The notes below the pieces were generated by a model. The model was not told the DNA's origin. It saw only the letters and a program-made list of their open reading frames with translations, and ran no database searches. The translations under genes and the position numbers were made by a program. 64,000 bases of DNA. It comes from G020354785 sp964521285 (GTDB taxonomy: Bacteria; Bacteroidota; Bacteroidia; Bacteroidales; UBA10428). Of this stretch, positions 44,126 to 52,248 are shown one piece after another. How positions within the stretch are numbered: the first letter of the stretch is position 1; each line of letters starts with the position of its first letter. The stretch spans positions 1 through 64,000 of the forward strand of contig CAZFQS010000017.1 of the NCBI GenBank assembly GCA_964521285.1, in the 5' to 3' direction.

Positions 44126-46300
44126 CTATTTAATTGAAATAAACATTGCCAATACAAATGTTCTTTTTGCATAGGGTTCAATTGGATGTGCTTCAAAAAT
44201 ATTATCTGTACCCGGTTCGCTGCTATATGTATAACCAAAGACATTATTAAAACCCGGTAAATTATTTACTGAAAAATGTATTATTGTAAATTTCCCGAAC
44301 AGCTGTGTAATATAACTGCCGTTAATGCTTAAATTCTGGTATGGTTTTGTTCTGTCACTCAGAAAGTTATCATTGTTAGGATTATAATATGGCCTGCCAC
44401 TGGCATATTTGTATGTAATACATACCTGGGTGTTAAGTTTTGAAATCCAATATTTAAAAACAGCAGATAAATTGTGGGTTGAAACAAATGTTGGAGTAGC
44501 CGGTTCTTCATAATTTTCATAATTTCTTTTTGTATCAATAAAAGAATATGATATCCAGTAATCAGAATTCTTAAAGGTCTTTTTATCTCTCCAGAAGATA
44601 TCAATCCCCCTGGCCATGCCATGACCTCCATTATTGTAACTGTCTGTTTCAGGTGAATTCAGATAATCGTATTTGACTAATTTCTCATAATCTTTATAAT
44701 ACGCTTCAATTCTGAAAGTACGGTTTTCTTGCTGATACTGAAAATTCATAATATAATGATTTGCCTTTTCAGAACGCAGTTTATTATTAAATTTCAGATA
44801 GTCATCCTGAGGCGTCTGGTAAAATATTCCATAAGCAAACGATACCTGGCTCCTTTTAGTAGTCTTATATGCAATTGATAATCTTGGTGCCAGCGTATTT
44901 TCATTTAGCAGCGAAGAATGCTCTATTCTGCCTCCTATACGGGCAGCTACTTTGCTCCCTCCTTTTAAATCGCTTTCAATGAAAACTGAAGAAATACTAT
45001 TGTTAAAATTTAAATCGTATCCAATGCTGTCCTGTACCATATTATAAATCTGGTTAAATTTTTTGCTTAATATCTCACCGCCAAATTTGACTGACAAACT
45101 TTCAGTCAGGTAATTTATTAATGATAACTTTGCCTGAAAAGCCCTTATATTGTCTTTTATATAACTATTATCGATATCCATATTTTCCCTGTCATAGTTA
45201 TAGGTAACTCCTCCTTTTACCATCCATTTATCATTGAGCATATCATTATATGTAGTATTGAGATAGTAATTATTATTTAGTAACTGTATCAAATCATTGG
45301 TGTTTGAACTGTAATTAGGGTAATATAAACTACTATGAGAATGGCTCACAGAACTAAAAACCCTAATTATGCCTTCTTCCCTTACTTTTTGTCTGAATAC
45401 CACTGTCCCGCCGATACTTTCAGGTTCCTTTTCCCAGTTTAGGTTATGTTTGAGAATCTTAAAATAGGGTGTCAGGTTAGTGTAATCCAGCGAACCTGTA
45501 ATTGACGAGTTATCCCATCTTTTTGTATGAGAAACTCCGCATCCTACTGACAATAATGAAATGCTCGTAACGTCTTCTTCGGCCAGTGCATTTGTATTTA
45601 GTATTAATGCAGAGGATAACGCCTGTCCGTATTCAGCAGAGTAACCACCTGTACTAAATACCATTCCGTTAAACAGAAAGGGAGAGAATCGTCCTCTAAC
45701 CGGAATATCGGGCATTCTTGAGGTATAGGGTGTTTGCACCAGCATACCATCCATAAATGTCTTTGTTTCATAACTGGCACCACCCCTTACAAATAACCGT
45801 CCTGTTTCTCCAACTGTTTGCGTACCCGGTAAAGTATTAACAGCTCCGTAAATATCACCCTCCGCACTTGCTGTAGTAACAATATCAAGTGGTTTAAGCA
45901 AAACTGACTTCTTTTTGTCACTGGCTTCAAAAAAACCGGCATTTATTACAGCAGCATTTATGGAATTGCTGCTTTCCTTTAGTATGATATCTAAATCCAG
46001 TTTAGAGTTATTGAGAATTAATTCTTTTTCAAAATTTGTATAACCCATAAAGCTTATTATTAATATCCTGCTGCCGCTAAGATTTGTTTTAAGCATGAAT
46101 TGGCCTTCTTTGCCTGAAGTACAGCCCTCATAGGTATTTTTGAAATAAATATTTGCCCCGGTCAGGGGTTCACCTTTTCTGTTTGTGACCGTTCCTGAAA
46201 TAAAAGACTGGGCTTTTATTCCTGTCAGAAACAAAAAAAGCATAATATATATTAGAAAAATTTTCACGGCATAGTTTTTAAATTCCGTGACAAATATCAA
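44126..46300 (-). CDS. TonB-dependent receptor with N-terminal carboxypeptidase-like domain
   Basis: A signal segment (about residues 10-30, GIKAQ) leads to a carboxypeptidase-regulatory-like domain (SGTVTNRKGEPLTGANIYFKN, 33-110), a plug with NTLPGTQTVGETGRLFVRGGASYETKTFMDG near 155-185, and a barrel ending TFVLAMFISIK. At 724 residues it is far smaller than SusC proteins and has no SusD partner, so it fits the siderophore or vitamin type of receptor. It is the first gene of the TBDR-TPR-kinase-regulator operon. The first ATG at 46300 is taken, but an internal start near residue 20 is possible. Ligand unknown. Confidence 0.85.
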   Translation of the reverse strand: MIFVTEFKNYAVKIFLIYIMLFLFLTGIKAQSFISGTVTNRKGEPLTGANIYFKNTYEGCTSGKEGQFMLKTNLSGSRILIISFMGYTNFEKELILNNSKLDLDIILKESSNSINAAVINAGFFEASDKKKSVLLKPLDIVTTASAEGDIYGAVNTLPGTQTVGETGRLFVRGGASYETKTFMDGMLVQTPYTSRMPDIPVRGRFSPFLFNGMVFSTGGYSAEYGQALSSALILNTNALAEEDVTSISLLSVGCGVSHTKRWDNSSITGSLDYTNLTPYFKILKHNLNWEKEPESIGGTVVFRQKVREEGIIRVFSSVSHSHSSLYYPNYSSNTNDLIQLLNNNYYLNTTYNDMLNDKWMVKGGVTYNYDRENMDIDNSYIKDNIRAFQAKLSLINYLTESLSVKFGGEILSKKFNQIYNMVQDSIGYDLNFNNSISSVFIESDLKGGSKVAARIGGRIEHSSLLNENTLAPRLSIAYKTTKRSQVSFAYGIFYQTPQDDYLKFNNKLRSEKANHYIMNFQYQQENRTFRIEAYYKDYEKLVKYDYLNSPETDSYNNGGHGMARGIDIFWRDKKTFKNSDYWISYSFIDTKRNYENYEEPATPTFVSTHNLSAVFKYWISKLNTQVCITYKYASGRPYYNPNNDNFLSDRTKPYQNLSINGSYITQLFGKFTIIHFSVNNLPGFNNVFGYTYSSEPGTDNIFEAHPIEPYAKRTFVLAMFISIK

Positions 46301-46391
46301 TGATTATTGGCGCCCTGAAAAAATTAAGTTGCTGAACTGTTGAAAAAAGGTGTTGGATTGTAATAAATACAATTATTCATATTTTTGGACT

Positions 46392-47057
46392 ATGAACAAA
46401 GAATTAGTCATAACAAAGGATGGTTCGCATACACTTTTTGTGCCGGAGTTGAATGAACATTATCACTCAATATTCGGGGCAATACAGGAATCAAAGCATG
46501 TATTTATTAAAGAAGGATTGAGTTACATTGACAAAAAAAGTATTTCAATCTTTGAAGTAGGATTAGGAACCGGTTTAAATGCAATGTTAACCTTAATGGA
46601 AACCATTCATAATAATTTCCGGATAGATTATTATGCAATTGAAAAATATCCTCTGGATATTAAAACAATATATCAGTTAAATTACCCTGAACTATTAAAA
46701 TTAAATGAGCAGGAGAAAGAACTTTTTTATAAAATACATAAAACCGCATGGGACACAAAGAATGAGTTTAACAAAAATTTCAGCCTTACTAAAATAAAAA
46801 ATGATATAACTGAATTTAGTATATCTTTTTCATATGACATAGTATATTTTGATGCTTTTGCTCCTGATAAACAGCCGGAAATGTGGAGCAGAATGGTTTT
46901 TCAGAAAATTTATAACAACCTGAACCCTAAAGGCATACTAACCACCTATTGTGCAAAGGGCGGAGTAAAACGAATACTTATGTTACTGGGATACCGGGTT
47001 GAAAGTATCCCGGGTCCCCGGGGAAAAAGAGAAATTATCAGGGCTCATAAATCATAA
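46392..47057 (+). CDS. mnmD: tRNA 5-methylaminomethyl-2-thiouridine methyltransferase, MnmD-like
   Basis: The protein is a stand-alone Rossmann methyltransferase of the MnmC N-terminal domain type, which methylates the aminomethyl group on U34 of certain tRNAs using SAM. The SAM site FEVGLGTGLNAML lies near residue 55, and the family signature YFDAFAPDKQPEMW near 152. The end, PGPRGKREIIRA, is typical. The ATG at 46392 starts the family's usual MNKEL..T.DGS..L opening; an upstream start would add 14 unrelated residues. No MnmC2 oxidase domain is fused. It is monocistronic and divergent from the receptor gene. Confidence 0.9.
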   Translation: MNKELVITKDGSHTLFVPELNEHYHSIFGAIQESKHVFIKEGLSYIDKKSISIFEVGLGTGLNAMLTLMETIHNNFRIDYYAIEKYPLDIKTIYQLNYPELLKLNEQEKELFYKIHKTAWDTKNEFNKNFSLTKIKNDITEFSISFSYDIVYFDAFAPDKQPEMWSRMVFQKIYNNLNPKGILTTYCAKGGVKRILMLLGYRVESIPGPRGKREIIRAHKS

Positions 47058-47234
47058 ATACCAGGTTATTATTTATGAATTAATCTGTCTCCCCGGGATT
47101 CAGAATCACATAATTTTCGTAAAAACTTTGAACATATATTAACATTTAAATGTTAATATTCATTCATGAAAGAATTTCAATCATTTTATTTCTATTCTGA
47201 TCATAATTTGTATTTTTACTAAAGCAAGAAAACT

Positions 47235-47702
47235 ATGAAACAATTAAAAGAAGGTGATAAAGCTCCTGCCTTTGAAGGCATAAACCAGGATGGTAATGCC
47301 ATCAGGCTCAATGATTTAAGAGGGAAAAAAGTTATTTTATATTTTTACCCTAAGGATGACACACCAGGATGTACAGCGGAAGCCTGCAGTTTGAGGGATA
47401 ACTATGCAGAACTGGCTGAAAGGGGTTTCGAAGTAATAGGCGTTAGTCCTGATAACGAGAAATCTCATATCAAATTTAAAAGTAAATACGGTCTGCCGTA
47501 CAACCTTATTTCCGATACGGAGAAAAAAATTCTAAAAGAATACAGTGCATGGGGTGAAAAAAATATGTATGGTAAAATTGTCGAAGGTGTTTTGCGTACA
47601 ACCTTTATTATTAATGAAGAAGGAGTTATAGAAAAGGTCTTCACAAAAGTCAATACAAAAGACCATGCACAGCAGATTTTAGAAGGGCTGGGTGAAAATT
47701 AA
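47235..47702 (+). CDS. bcp: Thioredoxin-dependent peroxiredoxin Bcp
   Basis: A PrxQ/Bcp-type peroxiredoxin that reduces hydrogen peroxide and organic peroxides. The motif PKDDTPGCTAEACSLRD holds the peroxidatic C46 and the resolving C51, the five-residue spacing of the atypical 2-Cys class. VILYFYP and GVSPDNEKSHIKFKSKYGLPYNLISD follow the family closely. Length 155 residues is typical. It precedes recA by about 108 nt. Confidence 0.96.
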   Translation: MKQLKEGDKAPAFEGINQDGNAIRLNDLRGKKVILYFYPKDDTPGCTAEACSLRDNYAELAERGFEVIGVSPDNEKSHIKFKSKYGLPYNLISDTEKKILKEYSAWGEKNMYGKIVEGVLRTTFIINEEGVIEKVFTKVNTKDHAQQILEGLGEN

Positions 47703-47703
47703 C

Positions 47704-47761
47704 ATTTCACTCCCGGAGAATTGCTATTATTAAGGTACGAGGGAACAGCAGGGAGTGAGAA
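47704..47761. terminator. Hairpin between bcp and recA
   Basis: TCACTCCC (47707-47714) and GGGAGTGA (47751-47758) form an 8-bp stem extendable with one mismatch, around a 36-nt loop. It begins just after the bcp stop. There is no strong T run, so it could be a weak terminator, an mRNA-stabilising stem or a leader element of recA. Confidence 0.4.
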
Positions 47762-47809
47762 GTAAATTCTAACATACTAATTATTATCCTTAACCTAAAA
47801 ACTTTAATA

Positions 47810-48826
47810 ATGGCAAAAGAACAAACTGTTGATGAAATTAAACAGCAAAAACTCAAAGCACTGGAACTTACTTTAGGAAAAATCGAAAAAGATTTCGGTA
47901 AAGGAAGCATAATGAAGCTGGGAGATCATGCCGTTGAAGATGTATCTACTATATCCTCAGGCTCCATTGCACTTAACATAGCACTGGGTATTGGCGGTTA
48001 TCCCAGGGGAAGAGTTATTGAGATTTATGGACCCGAAGCATCAGGCAAAACAACATTAGCCATACATGCAATAGCCGAAGCACAAAAGGTAGGGGGAATA
48101 GCAGCATTTATTGATGCCGAACATGCATTTGACCGTATGTATGCACAAAAACTGGGTGTTGATGTGGAAAATCTTTTGATATCCCAACCCGATGACGGCG
48201 AACAGGCATTAGAGATTACCGATCATCTTATTCGTTCCGGAGCTATAGATATAATAGTTATCGACTCGGTTGCAGCGCTTACACCACGGGCCGAGATAGA
48301 AGGAGAGATGGGTGATTCCAGGATGGGCCTCCAGGCAAGATTAATGTCGCAAGCCTTAAGAAAACTTACTGCAAATATTAATAAAACCAAGACGTGCTGC
48401 ATTTTTATAAACCAGCTGCGGGAAAAAATAGGTGTACTATTCGGTAATCCTGAAACTACAACAGGTGGAAATGCATTAAAATTCTATGCCACGGTTAGAG
48501 TAGATATAAGGAGAATAACCCAGATAAAGGAAGGAGAAGATGTATTAGGGAACCGCGCAAGGGTGAAAATCGTGAAAAATAAATTAGCTCCTCCTTTCCG
48601 CAAAGCAGAATTCGATATCATTTACGGTGAGGGAATATCCAGGCTGGGTGAAATAATTGACATGGGAGTTGATGCCCAGATTATTACAAAAAGCGGTTCA
48701 TGGTTCAGTTACGGTGATACCAAACTGGGACAGGGAAGGGAGGCTGTTAAAGCACTTCTGGCAGATAATCCTGAGCTGGCTGAAGAACTACAACAAAAAA
48801 TTATTGACAACATAAACAAAAAATAA
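47810..48826 (+). CDS. recA: Recombinase A
   Basis: RecA drives homologous recombination and the SOS response. The N-terminal GKGSIMKLGD, Walker A GPEASGKTT at residues 74-82, IDAEHAFD near 99, VIDSVAALTPRAEIEGEMGD with the Walker B Asp near 142, and the L2 region ETTTGGNALKFYA are all present. Length 338 residues is normal for the phylum, with no intein. It converges with a histidine phosphatase gene with no base between the two stop codons. A leader of about 50 nt upstream shows no clear LexA box. Confidence 0.98.
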   Translation: MAKEQTVDEIKQQKLKALELTLGKIEKDFGKGSIMKLGDHAVEDVSTISSGSIALNIALGIGGYPRGRVIEIYGPEASGKTTLAIHAIAEAQKVGGIAAFIDAEHAFDRMYAQKLGVDVENLLISQPDDGEQALEITDHLIRSGAIDIIVIDSVAALTPRAEIEGEMGDSRMGLQARLMSQALRKLTANINKTKTCCIFINQLREKIGVLFGNPETTTGGNALKFYATVRVDIRRITQIKEGEDVLGNRARVKIVKNKLAPPFRKAEFDIIYGEGISRLGEIIDMGVDAQIITKSGSWFSYGDTKLGQGREAVKALLADNPELAEELQQKIIDNINKK

Positions 48827-49465
48827 CTAAAAGTCATCTGTAACAGGTATATCACTTATATGTGATGTTTCACCCCATGACTCCAGTTTCCATTCTCCAT
48901 TACCGACAGTAAACCTGTTTATACTTGCATTAAATAGTGAAAAGTTCCTTTTTTTATTTAGCGGTATACCAAATGTATGTCTTATGATACAATCCAGGAC
49001 ACCTCCGTGTGCAACCAGTAATATGTTGTGACCTTTATGCTTTCTGATAATCTTTGCAAGTATTCCTTTAACTCTGTTATATAATTGTAGCTTGCTTTCG
49101 CCACCGGGTATTACATATTCAGGATCAGCATGATAGTTTGAAATGACTTCAGGATATTTTATTATAAATTCATCCTTCTTTAATCCCTGCATTACACCTA
49201 AATTTATCTCTCTCAGGTCTTTTTCCGTGTATACTCTCATATTTAACTTGCGGGCAATAATCTCAGCAGTATGTTTTGCTCTTTCAAGATTGCTGCTATA
49301 AATCACATCATAAGCTTCGCCTTTTAGTATATCAGCAATTGCTTCAGCCTGTTTTATCCCGGGAAGTGTTAGTTTGCTGTCCAGGTGTCCCTGAAACCTG
49401 TTTTGAATATTCCATTCTGTCTCCCCGTGCCGTATTACAACTAATCTGGTTATATTATTGCTCAT
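48827..49465 (-). CDS. Histidine phosphatase family protein (phosphoglycerate mutase-like)
   Basis: The catalytic RHGETEWN begins at residue 12, with the nucleophilic H13. RFQGHLDSKLTLPGIKQAEAI, YSSNLERAKHTAEIIA and the second-His segment LLVAHGGVLDCIIRH complete the branch-1 histidine phosphatase pattern. Members of this size include alpha-ribazole phosphatase (CobC), GpmB-like and broad phosphatases; the sequence does not decide which. It follows glnS by 22 nt on the same strand and may be cotranscribed with it. Confidence 0.9.
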   Translation of the reverse strand: MSNNITRLVVIRHGETEWNIQNRFQGHLDSKLTLPGIKQAEAIADILKGEAYDVIYSSNLERAKHTAEIIARKLNMRVYTEKDLREINLGVMQGLKKDEFIIKYPEVISNYHADPEYVIPGGESKLQLYNRVKGILAKIIRKHKGHNILLVAHGGVLDCIIRHTFGIPLNKKRNFSLFNASINRFTVGNGEWKLESWGETSHISDIPVTDDF

Positions 49466-49487
49466 CTGTAACAGCTATATAGTTTCA

Positions 49488-51185
49488 TCATCCCTGTCTC
49501 TCAGAAATCCTGGCCCAGGTATCCTTTAATGTTACCGTCCTGTTAATAAAAAGCTTGTCCTCTTCCGAATCAGGATCAATACAAAAATAACCCAGGCGTT
49601 CAAATTGAAATTTATCTTCTGGTTTAAAATCTTTGATAAATGGTTCAATGTATCCTGTAATGGTTTTTAATGAATCAGGATTCAGGTTGGATGTAAAATC
49701 CTTGCCTGGCTCAAAATCATATGGATCTTCCTTTTTAAATAAGCGATCATATAATCTTATTTCTGCTTTAACAGCATGCCCGGCTGACACCCAGTGTAAT
49801 GTCCCCTTAACCTTTCTACCGTCAGGAGACTGACCTCCCTTTGATTCAGGATCATAAGTGCATACTAATTCTGTTATTTCCCCTTTCTTGTTTTTAATAA
49901 CATCCTTGCATTTAATAAAATAAGCATATCTTAACCTTACTTCATTGCCCGGAGATAAGCGAAAGAACTTCTTAGGGGGATCCTCCATAAAATCATCCTT
50001 TTCAATATATATTACACGTGAAAAAGGAATTTTTCTGTTTCCCATACTTACGTCCTCAGGATTATTCACCGCCTCTAACTCATCAGTTTCACCTTCAGGA
50101 TAATTTTCAATAACGACTTTTAAAGGATTGATGACGCCTAAAATTCTCTGGGCCCTTTTATTCAGATCTTCTCTCAGGCAGTATTCCAGTAGTCCGATAT
50201 CAATTACATTTTCACGCTTTGCAACACCAACACGCTCAGCAAAATTCTTAATTGATTCGGGAGTATATCCTCTTCTTCTTAGTCCCGATATGGTAGGCAT
50301 TCTGGGATCATCCCATCCATTTACGTAACCTTCCCTGACCAGTGACAAAAGCATTCTCTTGCTCATAACCGTATAGTTAAGATTAAGCCTTGCAAATTCA
50401 TATTGTCTGGGTCTGTAACCGGACGGATCATCCAGAATATTGTCCAGGCACCAGTCGTATAATGGCCTGTGTACCTCAAATTCCAGGGTGCATAAGGAGT
50501 GTGTAATACCCTCAATATAGTCTGACTGCCCGTGTGCCCAGTCATACATCGGGTAAATACACCACTTATCACCTGTGCGGTGGTGTGAAGCATGTTTAAT
50601 TCTGTAAATTACAGGATCACGCATATGCATATTAGGAGAGGCCATATCTATTTTTGCCCTGAGAACTTTCGATCCGTCAGGAAACTCACCATTTTTCATT
50701 CTCTCAAATAAGTCCATGTTCTCTTCTACCGAACGATTCTTAAACGGACTCTGTTCTCCTGCACGTGTGGGCGTACCTCTTGTAGCTGCCACTTTTTCAG
50801 CGCTGCTCTCGTCAACATAGGCGATCCCCTTTTTAATAAGTTTAACTGCCCACTGGTATAACTGATCAAAATAATCTGAAGCATAATATTCTCTGTCTTC
50901 CCAGTCAAAACCCAGCCATCTAATGTCCTCCTTAATGGATTCAACATATTCGACCTCTTCTGTTAAGGGATTGGTATCATCAAAGCGCAGATTGCACTTT
51001 CCATTATATTTCTCTGCCAGTCCGAAATTTAAACATATAGCCTTTGCATGCCCTATGTGCAAATACCCGTTAGGTTCGGGCGGGAACCTTGTATGAACCC
51101 GGCCGTTATGTTTGCCTGTTCTTATGTCATTCTCAATAATTTCTTCAATGAAATTCAGTGATTTGTTGTTCTCTTCTTTCCCCAT
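49488..51185 (-). CDS. glnS: Glutaminyl-tRNA synthetase
   Basis: A class I synthetase charging tRNA-Gln. The HIGH motif is in PPEPNGYLHIGHAKA near residue 37-51, ISGLRRRGYTPESI and YTVMSKRMLL (the MSKR form of KMSKS) near 255 follow, and the C-terminal anticodon-binding beta barrels occupy about 330-560. The ATG at 51185 gives the usual MGKEENNKSLNFI opening; a longer frame reaching 51230 would add 15 hydrophobic residues uncharacteristic of this enzyme. The protein replaces the indirect GatCAB route for Gln-tRNA. Confidence 0.97.
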   Translation of the reverse strand: MGKEENNKSLNFIEEIIENDIRTGKHNGRVHTRFPPEPNGYLHIGHAKAICLNFGLAEKYNGKCNLRFDDTNPLTEEVEYVESIKEDIRWLGFDWEDREYYASDYFDQLYQWAVKLIKKGIAYVDESSAEKVAATRGTPTRAGEQSPFKNRSVEENMDLFERMKNGEFPDGSKVLRAKIDMASPNMHMRDPVIYRIKHASHHRTGDKWCIYPMYDWAHGQSDYIEGITHSLCTLEFEVHRPLYDWCLDNILDDPSGYRPRQYEFARLNLNYTVMSKRMLLSLVREGYVNGWDDPRMPTISGLRRRGYTPESIKNFAERVGVAKRENVIDIGLLEYCLREDLNKRAQRILGVINPLKVVIENYPEGETDELEAVNNPEDVSMGNRKIPFSRVIYIEKDDFMEDPPKKFFRLSPGNEVRLRYAYFIKCKDVIKNKKGEITELVCTYDPESKGGQSPDGRKVKGTLHWVSAGHAVKAEIRLYDRLFKKEDPYDFEPGKDFTSNLNPDSLKTITGYIEPFIKDFKPEDKFQFERLGYFCIDPDSEEDKLFINRTVTLKDTWARISERQG

Positions 51186-51311
51186 TATAACAAAAATTAA
51201 TAATAAGCTTAATTCCTGTAAATATTTCAAAATGCAAAAGTAACTATTTTTAAGTTAGATGATTCTGAATATTAACAGAAAGATTTCCTTCTTATTGCCC
51301 GGAATTAGAGT

Positions 51312-51350
51312 GCTAAAAAAAATCCCGATCGCTCCAGACCGGGATTTCTT
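51312..51350 (-). terminator. Rho-independent terminator of the GH144/GH3 locus
   Basis: AAATCCCG (51320-51327) and CGGGATTT (51340-51347) form a perfect 8-bp stem. Read on the minus strand the hairpin is followed by an eight-T run, a few bases after the stop of the small T9SS protein. It marks the 3' end of the polysaccharide locus before glnS. Confidence 0.88.
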
Positions 51351-51362
51351 CTGTGAGGATTT

Positions 51363-52157
51363 CTATTGTTTGACAAATTTGGTACTTACAATTCCGTCAG
51401 CAGTATCAAGAGTTATGAAATAAACTCCTGATTCAAGGGAAGAAACATCTACAACCTTGTGACCGGTATGCAGGAATTCCAGTGATCTGATCCTTTGTCC
51501 GATTATGTTTGTAATTGTAACCTGTCGTATTTCCGGATATTGTATTGTAATCATGTCATTAGCCGGATTTGGAAAAACACTCATAAAGACATCGTTTACC
51601 TTTCTTACCGAGCTGGCAGTAGCCCAGCCAAGGTTATCAACGTGATTTATTGATCCTGCAGTCCTTGCCTCGTCAGGAAAATCAGTGAAGAAAACCAAAG
51701 CTGGATATGTGTACCCGATAGCGTCTGATAAGTCAAATGTCAATAACTCCCATTCGCCGGTCACAGTATTTGAGACCTTCACCTCTACAGCAGGACCTCC
51801 ATCAGTGCTTTGTTCTACTTTCATGCCACAGGGACTTATAATTTCCTTATACACCATCATTTGCATGGTATGTTGATCAGCTGTAAATTCCATAACACCA
51901 TAAGCTGTTGAGACTGCTCCTGCCCATTGGTCAGCAGTTTCATTAACAATGTGCTTAGCGCAGTAATCCGAAGTGTTAATCCCGCCTTCATCCGGATTAT
52001 CTACAAGGGTGAGATCTTCAGGAGCATCCGGGTTATTGGCAAAAGAGATCCAGTTTGTATCCTCTTCCGGCGTTTCAAAGTCCACGGGCAGCGCATACTG
52101 GGCTGTAACTCCGATTGTAAATAACGCAAGTAATAATAAAGTAATGGTTGTTTTCAT
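51363..52157 (-). CDS. Small T9SS-exported jelly-roll protein of the GH144/GH3 locus
   Basis: A signal peptide (residues 1-19, GVTAQ) leads to a beta-sandwich of about 160 residues (FETPEEDTNWISFAN, VSTAYGVMEF, EWELLTFDLSDAIG, HVDNLGW) resembling galactose-binding-like carbohydrate-binding domains. The last 70 residues (VFPNPANDMITIQY, GQRIRSLEF, GVYFITL) are a type A T9SS sorting domain. No catalytic residues are evident. It is the last gene of the locus, 91 nt after the exported GH144-like enzyme and directly before the terminator. A surface glycan-binding role is inferred. Confidence 0.72.
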   Translation of the reverse strand: MKTTITLLLLALFTIGVTAQYALPVDFETPEEDTNWISFANNPDAPEDLTLVDNPDEGGINTSDYCAKHIVNETADQWAGAVSTAYGVMEFTADQHTMQMMVYKEIISPCGMKVEQSTDGGPAVEVKVSNTVTGEWELLTFDLSDAIGYTYPALVFFTDFPDEARTAGSINHVDNLGWATASSVRKVNDVFMSVFPNPANDMITIQYPEIRQVTITNIIGQRIRSLEFLHTGHKVVDVSSLESGVYFITLDTADGIVSTKFVKQ

Positions 52158-52248
52158 AGTTTATAATTTAAGTTAATAATTAGAAAGTTAATGATTTAAT
52201 AAACATGTTGTTAGTTGTTGCCTCCTTTCTTATTTTAATTTTATATAA

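Noticed and set aside
44126..46300. The receptor as a fifth SusC protein
   Set aside because: It is about 300 residues shorter than SusC proteins, lacks the SusC plug signature VLKDASAA.YG and has no SusD beside it.
47760..47809. A LexA-type operator before recA
   Set aside because: No convincing dyad of a known LexA pattern is visible in the short leader.
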